Positions 11,736-31,474 are shown, counted from the first letter of the stretch. The stretch: 64,000 nucleotides of DNA from Neelides folsomi (GCA_034687125.1 JAQGBZ010000348.1:1-64000), one strand, 5' to 3'. Made by a program: numbers and translations. The notes: generated from the sequence alone by a model not told the origin.

Positions 11736-12396
11736 ATTTATAGTCGTTTTAAAACTTCGTTTCCTCTCTGTTTACCCACCGTGTCAAATGGAAGATTGTA
11801 AAGATGTGGAAGGATGAGAGAAAGGAAGATTTAATGCGAGCTCTGAGCTCAACCTGAACAAAACATCCATTCGACAAATCCAATGGCCAATGTACAATCA
11901 AGATCATTTTTCATATATACCTAGGTGGTATCACATCTTTGTACGATTAATTAATTGTATTTAATATTTAAATAATTCTTCAATGCGGTTTAAAAAACTT
12001 TACTTTTATCAAGTACTCATGCTGTTAATTGAGACTATGGTGTGTTTAATTCCTCTAATTAATATACTTTTATTTCTCAATTGCTATGTCCAATTACATT
12101 TAATGGAAACAAGATGAAGTTGTAATTTTAAAATTACAAGATGTGTTCACAAACCTGAACACACTAAAAAGAATCGAAACATGTGAGAGTACCTATGTAG
12201 GCATATGGATTCTCTGTGAGTAACATAGAGTTTTAATTTGGCTGGGATTTGGGATGAATTGGGTGAAGGAGTTCACCGTTGCAGGGTCTGAGGCCGTGAG
12301 GGTTGGGAGTTCGGGAGCCCTCGAAGGGTTGTTTGAGGGGAGGCAGGTGGTTGGCGAAGGGAGCCGTTAAACTCCCAGTCGCTCCCTTGCAACACC
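11736..12396. other. Intergenic region upstream of neurotactin
   Basis: No coding or RNA feature was recognised. The last 150 bp become GC-rich and probably hold the 5' UTR and promoter of the neurotactin gene. Confidence 0.45.
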
Positions 12397-15300
12397 ATGA
12401 CGAGCTTCCCTGACGCCCCGGCCCCGCTCGCCGCCGAAGAAAAATCCCTTGACAAGTTGGACATGGAGGAGGAGAAGCCAGAAACACGACCAAAGAGATT
12501 TCCGCAGTTCTTCTCACCCAAATGGCTCAATTTCCGCCGGGTGTTCACGTCCGATCGAACACCTCCGGTTCCTCAGGTTCAAATGATCCTTTAGTTCAAA
12601 ATTGATCACAAGCTTCTTTTCCCGCATCGTTCAACATTCATTTTCTATTCATTCCTTAATTTTAATTAATTTAATTAACTTGAAAATTTCTTGCTTTTCA
12701 ATATTTGGCATATTTTGGCATTTTCGTATTGCCCTATTATCAGGGTTAAATTGGTAGTTATCACTTTGCGCATATTTTCACCGTGTCTTTCAACGTCTCT
12801 TGGTTCACTCTGGTGCGTAGGACGTGGAGAAGGCGGAGGAGAAGGTGGAGGGGAAGGAGGAGAAGGAAGCGGGGAAAGAAGAGGGGATGGAGGTGAAGGA
12901 AGAGGGAAAAGACGACCAGCCGGAGGAGATCCAAGAACAGGAAAAGCTTTTAGAGAAACCAGAAGAAACCAGCGAGGTAAAGGCCGACAGGACGGAACTC
13001 GAGGTGGAGAAGAAATCCTTTTTCCGCACCCGTCTCCTCCCGCTCTTCCAACGAGGGAGGAAACCGCGGGATGTGGAGGAACCCCAAACGCCCCTTGAAC
13101 TCCTCGACGGCGGAGAGAAGGAACAAAAGGGCGAGAATGCGGAAGATGAAAAAACCCCTCCGCCTCAATATCTGAAGATGATCAACAGGCGTGTTTGGGT
13201 TCTCTTTTCAATACTCGCCGCTGTCCTCGTTCTCATCCTTGCCATTGCGTATTTGAACATGGCGGGAGGAGCCGTGGACATTGGACAACTTGTGTCTGAA
13301 GACGGAAAGTTGATTAAGACCATCACTTCTTGTGGACATGTCCAGGGGTAGATTGAGACTATTAATTAAAAATTAATTTTTACCAATTAAGTATTTATTG
13401 AAGCATTATTTAATCGGTGAATTAATAAGACGAATGTTAATTAGGGTTATTGAAGAGGGCGGCTATGCGTTTCGGGGCATTCCCTACGCTGTTCCTCCGA
13501 CCGGTGAAAATCGTTGGCGAAGAGCGCGGACGCATTCGTCCCTTGACGAGTGCTGGAACGGAACTTATTTGGCTCACAAGGTAAAGAATTCACCCCACAG
13601 AATCCACTTGGAGGATTAGGATTTCATGGTTCCCATCTCTTGAACAATTTAAATCAGACCCTTGTCACTTTCTTCAAACCGCCATCATTTATTTATTAGG
13701 AGCTTAAACCTTTTGTCACACATATACTATCATATATATCCTTTGCCCTATTTCAAAAACACTAGAGTAGGTATAGTATTTATATGTATAAATTTTACAT
13801 ATGCCCATTCCTATATGCCCATTCCTCCATTTAAGAATATATTAAGAATATATTCTTAATCCCTCTTGTTAAACACACGAAGGGGACACTCAGAGTATTA
13901 AAGGAATAATGAAGGTTCATTTGTCATTCAGACAAGGGTTCGGTTGTGGGAAATTGTAATGACAAGGATAATGAGAGTAAAAGGAATGTGATTTGGTTTA
14001 GCGGAAGACCCCGTGTTGGCAATTTTACCGTAATGGCTCTTACGATGGTTCGGAGGATTGTCTTTATTTGGACGTTTTTACTCCGCGGCTTTACTATGAC
14101 TCCCCCGCTCCCATTGTTCTCTTCATCGGCGGGGAAAGTTTGAACGGCGGGGAGAGCGAACACCTGAGGCCCACAGCGCGATTGGCGAGAGAAAAGCAAG
14201 TTGTCTTCGTCGTGGTTTCCGTTCGTCGCTCCGTCCTCGGATTCCTCTCATTGCCAATTCTCTCACAAAGGTAAGAAAGATTTTAATTCCAATTTATTGA
14301 ATTTATTGAATTTACCATTATGATATTACCATTTAACTAATGACTTCTTTAACTAATGACTAATGAATGTTCAATTTTGACAATGGAGTTCTTATCCAAT
14401 GTCTTCTGGGAATTACGGGCTTTCCGATCTCATCGCCTCCCTCAATTGGATCCGGTACAACGGGGAGCATTTTGGTGGAGATGTGAATTCCGTGACTGTT
14501 TTGGGTCACGCGGCTGGGAGTTCCCTCGTTGGCGGTCTGCTCGCATCGCCAAGTACCAAAGGTCTCTTTCACGGAGTTTGGTTGTCCGGTGGGGCGACGA
14601 CGGGGAGATTCGTCGGACTCCGAGAGGCCGAAACCTCCAATGGGATTTTCTTGAGAGAAGTGGGATGTTCGACCATCGAATGTCTGCAGAATAAAAGCCC
14701 AGAAGAACTGTTGGAAAATGTCCCTTACCCGTGGCGCCCCTTCCACCAGGATCTCCCCACCAGGGGGGAAGAAAAACATGGATGGCTCGTCACCGACGGC
14801 GTGATGGTCCGAGACTTATTGGAAGACGGAAGAGCCCTCGTCAACGAAGTCCCCATCGTCGCTGGAGCTCCGGCCGACGTGGACGCGAGTCCGGAAATGT
14901 TTTCTTACCTCGATTGGAACGATCCTTCCAAATCCAATGCATATCTTGAGAGCAAGTTGGGATCCTTTGGGCCGTCTTTGTCCCGAGAAGCTGCTGATCG
15001 CTATTTGAGACCAGAATCAACACCTTGGCATCAGGTAAGAATTTGACGTATTTAATTAACATTACCTGAATTACTACTGGCACAAATATTAAGATGTCTT
15101 AATATTTGTGATGATTACCATGCTAATATACAACCATGTTTAATTTAATTTAATTTAATTTAATTTGCCAACAGTTTGTTTCACTCCTTTCCGATGTCCG
15201 AACCATTTGCCCTCTTTTGTACACCACCACTGGAATGGCCCGAGCTTTTGAAACCAAGAATGTCTACTTTTACGTTGCCACACAGAGGAGATCGACATCG

Positions 15301-15564
15301 ATGGGCGTAGTGGCGGACGGCGAAGCTGACGTTGCTGGGATCTTCGATGTCTTTGGGCCAAAGAACCCAGACGAGCACGCGTTTGTGAAAAATATCCAAA
15401 ATTTATTTTACAGCTTTGTCTCCAATCGGAAATTGGTTGAAGAAACGCCGGCCACCAAAGGACTTTACCTCGTTGGAAGAGAAATTCAAAAAGTGTTCAC
15501 TTACCCAAATTGCGACTTCTGGTCAAATAACAATTTCTTTCCTAATTATTCAAGAATCGACTGA
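12397..15564 (+). CDS. Nrt: Neurotactin, cholinesterase-like adhesion protein
   Basis: This is a type II membrane adhesion protein with an inactive esterase-fold ectodomain; fly neurotactin acts in neural and epithelial cell adhesion. Exons are 12397-12576, 12821-13347, 13445-13580, 14002-14270, 14389-15034 and 15175-15564, all phase-consistent, for 715 aa. The cytoplasmic N-terminus (about 1-184) is rich in Lys and Glu, as in the family. A TM helix follows near residues 185-206 (VWVLFSILAAVLVLI). The extracellular part has esterase landmarks GHVQG, FRGIPYA, EDCLYLDVFTP and SGNYGL. The nucleophile elbow reads GHAAG near residues 410-414, so the catalytic serine of the G-x-S-x-G motif is alanine and the domain should not hydrolyse esters. 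The protein is somewhat shorter than the fly one. AATAAA follows near 15764. Confidence 0.92.
15139..15166. repeat. TTTAA pentanucleotide microsatellite
   Basis: Five tandem copies of TTTAA/TAATT lie just before the acceptor of the last neurotactin exon and form its AT-rich branch region. Confidence 0.9.
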
Positions 15565-17194
15565 ACATTATTAAATAATATATCTCACCATTTTAATTAA
15601 TTTAAAATCCATGTGAAAACCATTCAGATCAAAAAAATCTCATGTTTAAAATATCGTTGTTGAGAAAGTTGAGTTATTGATTTTGATTTGTGATTATAAA
15701 AATAATTTTTATTTTACTAAACTTTTAGAATCCTTTGTTCTCGTAATACATCAATTCCTACAAATAAACGTCATATAATATTTTATTACTAATTGTATGT
15801 AAGGTATAAATAATTAAATACTTAATAGATTGATACATTTTATATATTTATTATATAAATTATTATTACATTTAAATAATTAGTACAGTAAAGTATTTGT
15901 ATCAATGTGCGTTAAATATGTAAAATGTTTTAAATAAAGGAGGATTATAATTAAAATTGAAATCATTTATTCAATGAGGACGAAATGTTTCTCTGTAGTC
16001 AAATGCTTGAGACCTTGACCTTTTTTAATACAGAAGATGGAACATTTAGTTCATTTTGAGCGGAGCTTAGCTCCAAAGGTTTCTTACATGCTAATATCAC
16101 TACACACGCATTTTAACAAATTAATTAGTAAGTACTTTAGAATTAATTAAAAATTCTGACCCTGCTCAGCTTTGATTTTCTCAACCTCCATGAGAGAACC
16201 GACGTTCGTCTAAATAACTACATAGCTAGTTTTCATTTAATTACTTTCTCTTTTAACAACATTTGTAATTACTCAAAGACTTAAAGGTACTTACAATCAA
16301 TTCTCAACACCCCTAATTAATATGTCAATTTAAATCTCTTTAGCACTTCCCCCAATTTATTCTCAATATATCTTAGCTTTGTAATCTAATCTTGTTCTTT
16401 AACCTAATTTGTATTTTTTTAAATTCTTTGAGAATTCCCACTTTGTTGAATTGGACATTTAAAATTTGTGTTTCACCTTGCGGCCAATTAAAATACCTGT
16501 ATTTACATAGAAAGGGTCATTAAATGACATTTAAACATTTCTTTAAAGTTTATAAACACAAATATTCGAAGGTACATTAAAGATAAAATTCTACACAACA
16601 TTCATTATATTTGTGTAATGATATATTTAGGAATTAAAATTGTAAAAAAAGGTTCAACTTAAAATTTAAAACTCATATACAAAATCTCATATTTATTTTA
16701 TAAAAAGTTTTTATAAAATAGGTCTTCAAAAATGAAATAAACGAAGCGATTCTTCCAATCAAATATTCCTACTTTTATAATAAAATAAATAAAAAGTCAG
16801 TCAAAACGGCGGAGATTTGGAAATTGTTCGAGATATTTTTCCTAGTGATTTACCATTAAAATTAAAATACAGTTTTAATTCTGAGATTTAAATAATTATT
16901 TTTACAACTCTGAAAAAAATCAATTGTGTTAAATAATATTTTAATAATAAATTAAGTGTGATTTAAGTGTGATGTTGTTTTTGCATTCATTGGTTATACA
17001 GAGAGATAGTATTACAAAAGATAAAACATGCATATGTGATTATGTATATCTGCTCAATTAAAATTGGTACTAATCCATTTGTACGTTCTACATTCAACAA
17101 GATTTTAGTATTAAATTAATTTCATTATTATATCTCCTATATATTTAACTATTCATTATAAATCATATCTGTCTATTATATATCTATCTATGAG
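15565..17194. other. Intergenic region between convergent neurotactin and BRPF genes
   Basis: It is AT-rich with no supported gene. An AATAAA near 15764 probably ends the neurotactin transcript. A small perfect palindrome GGAGCTTAGCTCC occurs near 16062-16074. Confidence 0.5.
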
Positions 17195-17367
17195 TGTAAC
17201 AGTCTAGGCCTTTATGACCCCGGGTCCTCTCGTGAGAGTTGCAGAACGCTGGAAACCAATATTCTATTTTATACTGTCTTGCAGTTTCTAAAGAATTGAC
17301 TTTCAGTATGTTCCTCCCCCGGGCTATTAGAGGCTAAAAGGCTCATAAGGCTCCCAGGTGTGTTACA
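17195..17367. mobile_element. Possible small inverted-repeat element
   Basis: TGTAAC plus a diverged stretch ending in CCTTTATGACC at the left is mirrored by GGCTCATAAGGCTCCCAGG and GTTACA at the right, about 25 bp with gaps. It is GC-richer than the flanks and non-coding. This looks like a degraded MITE of about 173 bp. Confidence 0.45.
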
Positions 17368-17712
17368 TTTTTATTTTTTATATTATATATATAATACAAT
17401 TATAAATAAAATATTAATCGTTATTCGCATTCAGTTGTATTGTACAAAAACATTGATATTGTTTATATGAAATAATGAAAGAAAATAATTTAAAATATTA
17501 TTCTACCTAATAACTATTTAGCTAATATAATAGTTATTATTATTACTTGAAATTGACGTTATTGGGTTTCCACAATTGGTAAAATAATTAAAACTTTTAA
17601 AAAATAAATCCTGCTCCAACGGTTCGGTTCCACTCACACAAAATTCAATTTCGCTCTACTAGTAAAGTGTGATGGTAATAATAAAAATTAAAATTAAAAT
17701 ATTCATTCCCTA

Positions 17713-24188
<6,476 letters not shown>

Positions 24189-24748
24189 ATTGGGTTTTGG
24201 GGGAGGGCGGTTTTGGGCCGAAACCCGCGGCGGGTTCTTAACGGGTTCAGAGCCTCTAAATGGGTTGAGACCCTCCGTCTTGGTCTTTCAATCTCTTCAA
24301 TTGTTGGCCACGGAGAAAAAGAAGGGATGAGAAGGGCCGCTGGGGAGCCAACTACGCAAGCCCACGAAGAAAGACTCCACGCGCGGGACACCGAGAGTCC
24401 CGCCGACCAACCCGCCCAGCCCGGTTATTCATCCATAATCAACGTTAAGGCATTTAGGAAGAGACGGGAAATGGAAGGGAGGTCATTTTCATAGGTTGAA
24501 CTCCATACATCCAAGCACTCTTTTTCTACATTGTTGAGCTCAGACTCCGTTTGAGCTGTTGAGGGGAGAGGGCCAAGGAACGTGGAGTGAATTTTAGCAT
24601 TGGATTCTCCCTCTCTGGGTCCGGGGCATGTTATTTGGAGAGTAATCGTGACTCTCATCACATCTGCCAGACCTTCCGCTCAAAAGACGGACACGTAAAA
24701 TCCCCGACAGCGCCACGTCCCGTCCTTTATAAACCGAAAAACCGGAAA
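24189..24748. promoter_or_regulatory. Divergent promoter region, BRPF / SEC13
   Basis: 560 bp separate the two start codons, which are transcribed outward. The interval is GC-rich relative to the genome, has no evident TATA box and no supported coding exon. A shared TATA-less bidirectional promoter is inferred from layout only. Confidence 0.55.
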
Positions 24749-26655
24749 ATGACTGCGATCGGTGCCACGACCGTTGACACGGGTCATGAGGACATGGTGG
24801 TAAGCAATTTGAGCCTCTTTCAATTCATTCCATTAATCTCTTTAACTAATTGTTAATTCCAGCTGATTTTGATTAAAATCTTGTCAGTTAATCTTCAGAA
24901 ATGTACTCATTTTTATAATCGGGTTTGGGGTTTGTAAAAAAATAATTTTTTGTCATTTACTAATTATATATTGGTTAATTTGTAGCATGATGCTCAAGTT
25001 GATTTTCTTGGGACGAAATTGGCCACTTGTTCATGTGACAGAACGATTCGGCTCTTTGACCTCAACGTCTCCACGGGAGCTTACAGCTACTCTGCAGAAC
25101 TCAAAAAACATGATGGACCTGTAAGAAAAATTAATTTTGAGCTCCTTTGCCATCGATCCAATTAATTCCCAGTTTGTATATTAATTATTAATTTTTTAAA
25201 GGTCTGGCAGCTTGCCTGGGGTCATCCAAGGTTTGGGAACTTGTTGGCTTCATGTTCCTTTGATCGGCGGGTGATCATTTGGAAAGAAGAGAACGGAAAG
25301 TGGGATATTTATTACCAATACGAAGGCCACGACTCTTCAGGTAAATTCAATTCTTTGTTAATGCACATTAATACTTTTCATTGTTCTCATACTCCCCAAA
25401 GCCGCCAAATGGGTTTGCGCTTTGCGCGCTCCCCGGTTCTGACATCTTTTATTACTTCTATTTATTTCTAATTAATCATTCATTTTCAACTTTTTAATAC
25501 ACGTGGCGATAGGCAAATAAACATCACAAGAAATTGTTAATTTAATTACAATTAAGTTTTTACAGGAGATGGTACTAATTGTAAATATTAATTATTTTCG
25601 TGGTTTTATTAAGTTAATAAGCAAATTGTAATTTAAGTAGCATTAGATTTAATATAATACATTTTGTTAATTTCAATTTATATTATTTTTTTAATCTAAA
25701 CTAAATTAAACATAAATTACTTGTGTGTAAATACCAAATTCGATAAGAAAAAGAAGTTGTCAAAACCACTGAGCGCCCAAACCCATTTGTGGAGTAATCT
25801 TTAAAATCTAAATGTATCTTAAATTAAATAGTAGTTATATATTTAAATACTTATTGACGAATGTTCTAATTTGTAAAGCTAAATTACACATGATTTGTCA
25901 TCAATAGTGAACAGTGTTTGCTGGGCTCCAGCTGAATGGGGATTGATGCTCGCATGTGGAAGTTCCGATTCTTCCATCACTGTTCTTTCTTTCTCCAACG
26001 ACCGATGGTCGGCATCGAAAATTCCAAATGCCCATACGCTTGGGTGTAACGCTGTTTCCTGGGCCCCGGCCTCAATGCCCCGCATTGATCATCAGCCTGT
26101 TAAGAGATTTGCTTCAGGCGGATGCGACAACCTCGTGAAGATTTGGAAGTAAATTTAGTTTTTATACAAATTAACAATTTATAAAAGTAGCACTGGTTTG
26201 CAAACTATGAATAATTCCAGGGAAGAGGACGAAGCCTGGGTCGAAGAAGTAAAGTTGGAGGGACATTCAGATTGGGTTCGGGATGTGGCTTGGGCTCCGG
26301 CTATTGGAGACACTCGGATGAAAATTGCGTCCTCGTCTCAGGATCGTCGAGTCATCATTTGGAACAACAAAGAAGGAGATGGAACCAATTGGAACCCCGA
26401 GCCATTGCATATTTTTGACGATGTGGTTTGGCACGTTAGCTGGAACCTCATTGGAACAGTTTTGGCCGTCTCGGGCGGCGACAATCAAGTAATTTTAATT
26501 ATACCTTACAAATTATATTTTAAAGTATTTATTTCTACATATATTTACTAATCAACGTTTTATAACAGGTGAGCCTTTGGAAGAAAAAAGAAACTGGGCG
26601 ATGGGAATGTGTAAGCGAGGACCCAAAACCCCACCACATTGACCGAAACCTCTAA
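24749..26655 (+). CDS. Sec13: SEC13, COPII coat / nuclear pore WD40 protein
   Basis: SEC13 is a WD40 propeller protein that pairs with SEC31 in the COPII vesicle cage and also serves in the Y-complex of nuclear pores and the GATOR2 complex. Exons are 24749-24799, 24986-25120, 25202-25340, 25908-26148, 26221-26488 and 26569-26655, giving 306 aa, close to the usual length. The family signatures are unmistakable: HEDMVHDAQVDFLGTKLATC, RTIRLFDL, HPRFGNLLASCSFDRRVIIW, VNSVCWAPAEWGLMLACGSS and a second RRVIIWN. The ATG is chosen because it follows the GC-rich leader and gives the conserved N-terminus. The third intron (567 bp) is the longest. AATAAA at 26719-26724 lies 64 bp after the stop. Confidence 0.97.
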
Positions 26656-26974
26656 AGATGTCAAAGTTCAATTAAACACATTCTTACTATATTTATTACC
26701 TTCGTTGGTTATTTGAGGAATAAAATGAGATTTGTCCTTTAATTCATCTTTTATTTAAAGCCAAGAAGAAACAAATCGTTCATGAATACTTATAAACTTT
26801 TTCTTTACCAAACAACAGTTTAATCTCGTTGGGATTTATATACAGATATATAATTTATTTAATTTCATATTTCTTGAAAGGAATAATATATTATTATAAA
26901 AATATAAAAATAATTGAAGGATCAACATTTAGTATATCAATAATGGTTCAGATTGTGCTTGACTTGTGGGTGGG

Positions 26975-29900
26975 TTAATCAGGGAAGCTTCCAGTGTCAA
27001 AGTCCATTGGTTCGACGTCAACGAGTTGCAGTTGGAGTGAAACGCCTTGGGTGAGAAGTCCCTCCACGTCCACGTCATCGCCCAGTCTTAACTCGCCAGG
27101 ATAGGCTTCTTCAACTGGTGGCATATAAGGTTGAGAAGGACCAGCCACTGCAGCCACAGCTGCTTCTCGAGACCTGAAAAAATAATCCTTTATTAGTTAA
27201 ATGCCCAATATTATTAATTTCTTAATTAAATTCATCAATACCGTATTTAATAATTAATTTTAATTGTATAGTACAAACCATTGTTCTTGTTTTGAAAGTC
27301 CCAAATAAGGGATGACTGAGCCTTCGTCACCTTCCTCTTCCCTTGAGTAGGGCGAGGGTATTGGGGAAGAGAGCAAATTATCGAAATCATCCTCAATCCG
27401 TTCTTCAGGGAATGGGGATGGGATTTGCAGGGGAGCTTCTTCTTCCTCTTCTTCTTCAGAGGTTGGTTGTGTTTCTTCTTCTTCTTCTTCCACCTCTTCC
27501 TCCACATGTCCTTCTCTCATCTGATTGATTTCTCTCACTTTTTCTCTCTCTCTGGCTCTTCGCTCTCGTCCCTGAGCTTTCAACATTTTGAGCTCCTCGA
27601 GATCTTCATCGCCATAATCCCCGGTCGACAAATGATCATCTTCCTCTCGCTCTCGTTCCTCCAAGGCTTCAAAATCAGTTTCTTCATCGTCATCGTCTAA
27701 GATGGCCCGAGGAGTTCGAGGAAGTTCAAATTCCTCTTCATTTTCCAAATCAATTTCTTCAATTTCTTGTTCCTCATAATCTTCGCCTCCTCCTTCCTCC
27801 ACAAGTTCTTCCTCTTCCTCCTCATCGTTGTCCGACTCGAGTGTTCCTGCACCGCCGTCCTCGTCATCATCGTCCTCGTCTTCCTTCACTTCGACGAGTC
27901 TTCTTCTCTGGGCGTATTCATTTTCTTCTTCATCATCATCATCCCTTTCTTCTTCCCACTCATCTTCTTCGTTAACAACGAGAGTTTCGGGTTCGTTAGC
28001 TCGGGATTTTCCCCTACGAAGTTCCCCTGTTGATTCCATCTTTTTCTTTGTTTTATCTTGGGGCTCCCGGTCGGGAAACGCCAAGTCGATTTCTTCCTCT
28101 TCTCCTTCTCTCACTTCTCTCTCCTTTGGAATAGGAAAACTTCGAATCAGACTGGAAAATCCGCCGTCATCGAGGTCAATGTCAGTCGTGTCGCCGTCGG
28201 ACTCCTCGCGCTTTATTCAAAAATTTACATAATATTTTGATTACAATAATTGTAATTACTTAAATTAAATAAGTTATTCATAGCGAATCAAAATTATTTA
28301 ATTGTTTGTCAATATTTACATGAGGTCGTCCAGGTGTCCGTGGAGGTTCAAAAATTTCTTCTTCACTGGACGACGTAGAAATGTCGAGAATTTGTCCCTG
28401 AGCAATTCCCGATGCTTTGGCCGCTGCTTTCTCAGCCCTTTCAGTGTTCTTTTTATCAGAGATGTCAATTTTGTAATCTGACCCTGTCCGCCCCGATTGC
28501 CTCAAAATATGTTCAGCCTTTGCAAAGAGAGACTCAGAAGTTCCGTCGTCGACGATGTTGAGCACGCGGTTGGCTTCTTCATTCATCTCCGTGTCTTCCT
28601 CCACGGCATCTTTGTCCTTATCTAAACACATTTGGAATTGGAGCGGGAAGTCGTAGGGACGTTTGTTCAGCGTCTATACATACAAACAAAGGATTGGGAA
28701 AATCATTTCATCATTTCATTTATAATCCTCATATTAACCAAATCCTCACCTTGGCCACAAAACTGAGCAAAGCATAAATGGACACTTCGTGCTCAGATCT
28801 CGGACCCCAAGAATAATTGTACGTAATTTGGTCCATATCTTTAACTTTCTCAGCTTTCAAATACAACGAGGTCACAAATTCCTATTAGAAAACATCCATA
28901 ATTAAATTACACTCATCTAAACAAATCCAAACATTTTTATCAATTTAATGACTTTTGACACAAACAAGTCAAAACAAAAGCTTCCATTTCTTTATTCAAC
29001 TTTCATGACTCGTTATATTTGTTATCTTAATGGGCTGTCGTTAAATTTAATCGCCAACTCGGGAAAGAAAGAAGCCTGTAATTTATTATTAGTATTAATG
29101 TGGACAAACAAATGGGTTGATAAATAATTTAACTATCGTGAAAATGATAATAAAGATCTGTCTAATAAAATAGAAACCTTAGGAATGAGTGAATAGCCCA
29201 AGGGAATAAAATTCATACTGAGCAAAAACTTACTCTGAGAAATTTCCTAAAATGTTCTCTGTCATTGCAACCAGCAGGAGAAAGAAATCCCAAAGTCTCG
29301 TGAAAATAAGTCCAAAGAGATTCTGAAAAGAAAATGTTTAAATTAAATTATAATAAATTGAAATTTGAATTTGAATTAATTCATTTTACCTTCGTCGATC
29401 GACTTTTGGCTCATGAAGAGAATTGAAAGGAGAACAAAGAGGAAAACTCTTTTGGCACTTTCCTCTTCGCTTGGCGGATTCACTTCCAAAGCACTGGCAG
29501 GAAATTTGGACACGAGGATGTATGAGGAAAATCCGCCCTTCTTTGTCCCGGCCTTGTCAGCTCCTTTCATTTGAAGGCCAAAAACATCTTCGAAAGCGGT
29601 CGTCATTTCTTCAATCACTGCTGGCAAATCCTTCGTTTGTCCATTCATGACATCGCGAAGCAACTCGGAATTTTTCACACAGCCCCTTTTCCGACATTTG
29701 ATCAAATGATAAAGAACCCCAGAAACGACCATTTTCTCCGTTCCGAGCACAACTCCAGATTTTCCCCCCTTTAAGATCTTCTTTTTCAGCTTTTTCTTCA
29801 TCACTTGCTCCTGGACTTCGGGGTGTTCTTCCGGCTCAGATGGGAGATCTGCAGGGTCGTGGAGTTTCGTCCCTGGGGTTGGAATAGGGCGGTAATACTC

Positions 29901-30772
29901 AGGGCGAGACAAAACCTCCAAATCATCGTCTTCTTCCTCAGGCGTGGGAGTTCGAGAAGAACCCTCGATTTCAGTAGAGTTGGAAGCTGCAGCTGGGTCG
30001 GTTGCATCGATCATTTCCGTACCAGAGTCGGATCGTATGATGAGTCTTTTGGTTCGTCGAGGAAGAGATTGTGGAGATTCCCTGGGCATCTCGTGGTAGT
30101 TGGTCGAAAGAGTTCTAAACCCGTCAGTGGCTGTTTCAATCTCCTCGTTGAGTGCTAATTGAGATAAATGATATTCGTCGTCCTCGTATGGTTCCTCGTA
30201 TGGAAGGTTGGAAAGAGGAATTTGGTCCAAATCGTCATATGCTGTGGGTCCTGACGGCGGATAAGCAAATGAGGATTCTTCTTCTCGGGCTTCAAAGGCT
30301 GCCATGTAATCGCGTTCTCTCAACGACTCATCGCTCATTCCTTCTTCGGGCGTTGGTGGCCGATAGGGCTCTGAAGAAAATCCCAGCATTTCAAATTCCT
30401 CGTCCTAAAAGCAATTACAATTAACAAAACCTGGCCAAACTAAATAAATTTAAATCTATGTAATTCGACTAATTTGAGTCGGAATATGGAGAAATGATTA
30501 AATATGTCATTGCTTAATTGGCTCACCGAGTCTGTTGGTCCCTCCCGCGGTTTCGGTGTCCGCGGCGGTGGGAGCAAATCACAGTCGTCGATGATGTCTT
30601 CTTCTTCTTCATATGGAGCGAGTTGGGAGGCGGGGGCTCCCGGCGGGGCGAGATCGACATAATCGAGCGAGTCATCTTGGAAATAATCCCCCGGGTTGAT
30701 GCCCTCGTCGTCATCCACCTGCCTCGGTGTCGGCGGCGGTGGATAGTTCTCCCACTCGAAATCTTGGTCCAT
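26975..30772 (-). CDS. MAGE: MAGE-domain protein with giant acidic extensions (NSE3-type)
   Basis: There are seven minus-strand exons: 30527-30772, 29390-30404, 29234-29322, 28750-28881, 28320-28673, 27279-28210 and 26975-27173. All phases agree, giving about 988 aa. A MAGE homology domain occupies about residues 308-500 (VVSGVLYHLIKCRKRG, AFEDVFGLQMK, SSYILVSKFP, VFLFVLLSILFMSQ, YNYSWGPRSEHEVS). The single ancestral MAGE is NSMCE3, a subunit of the SMC5/6 DNA-repair complex, normally only about 300 aa. Here it sits between a 300-residue acidic, Pro-rich N-terminus with repeated PPPPTPR and PPRTPKP-like motifs and a 480-residue C-terminus packed with Glu/Asp runs. The frame stays open upstream of the chosen ATG to a TAG that could also be an acceptor, so a further 5' exon is possible. 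Function of the extensions is unknown. Confidence 0.85.
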
Positions 30773-31474
30773 CTCCCCCAACTCTTCCTCGTGTGTAAAT
30801 GAGGGATCCAGCGGAAGTTCGGTCTAACTCAGACCGTCCGAGAAACAATGAGAGAAAAGGTCCCTCTGGAACGAGGGCTCAACTCCAAGTGAGTCAAAAG
30901 AAGATCAGGATCGGATCATTGTGATCACAATTAATCTCCGTCTAATGTTTCTCTCTCTGGTTGTGTTGTTGCTGTTGAAGCTCAATTGCCAAGACTTTTG
31001 GCAAAAGTGCTTAACTTGCTATAAAGTTCCTAAAGTTGCTATTTTCTTGCGTGGGAAAGTCGGAATTGGCGGGGTGGGAGGAGGGGAACCACACCAGGGG
31101 ACTCCACCTTACTGCGATTCAATTCTCCCGAGGTCATCCGAATCTCCGATTTGCGAGAGCCCTTGAGGAATAACAAGTCCAAGCAAACCACCGCCCCCAA
31201 CTCTTCAATGGTAAACGACCCCACTTTGACCTTTGCCCCTTCCCAGCTCTTGTCCCAATTTCTGAACCCATTTCATCATTCCTCTCCACATGGTTGGTTT
31301 TCCTTCAAAGTTCAGTTCAGTTCATCACACGATACTGTTGATTCTGTTCATTATTATTTGTATTCCATGTCCTAACCAACACATTGTCAGCCTGGTTTAA
31401 AATTCCCATAATTATAACATTTTCATAGTCATTTGGGCAAGTGACATTGAGGAATTATATTTCAGAGCGGGGCG
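30773..31474. promoter_or_regulatory. Divergent promoter region, MAGE / ARMC10-like
   Basis: About 700 bp lie between outward-facing start codons. A probable untranslated first exon of the plus-strand gene ends at CTTCAATG before GTAAAC (near 31210). Its partner acceptor is TTTCAG just before 31466, so the ARMC10-like gene seems to have a 5' UTR intron. No TATA box was identified. Confidence 0.45.

Noticed and set aside
12691-13098. Gly/Arg-rich frame overlapping neurotactin
   Set aside because: It is an out-of-frame shadow of the Lys/Glu-rich neurotactin N-terminus.
27260-28232. Long plus-strand Ser/Phe/Leu-rich frames
   Set aside because: They are complements of the Glu/Asp-rich MAGE exon; low-complexity codons keep all frames open.
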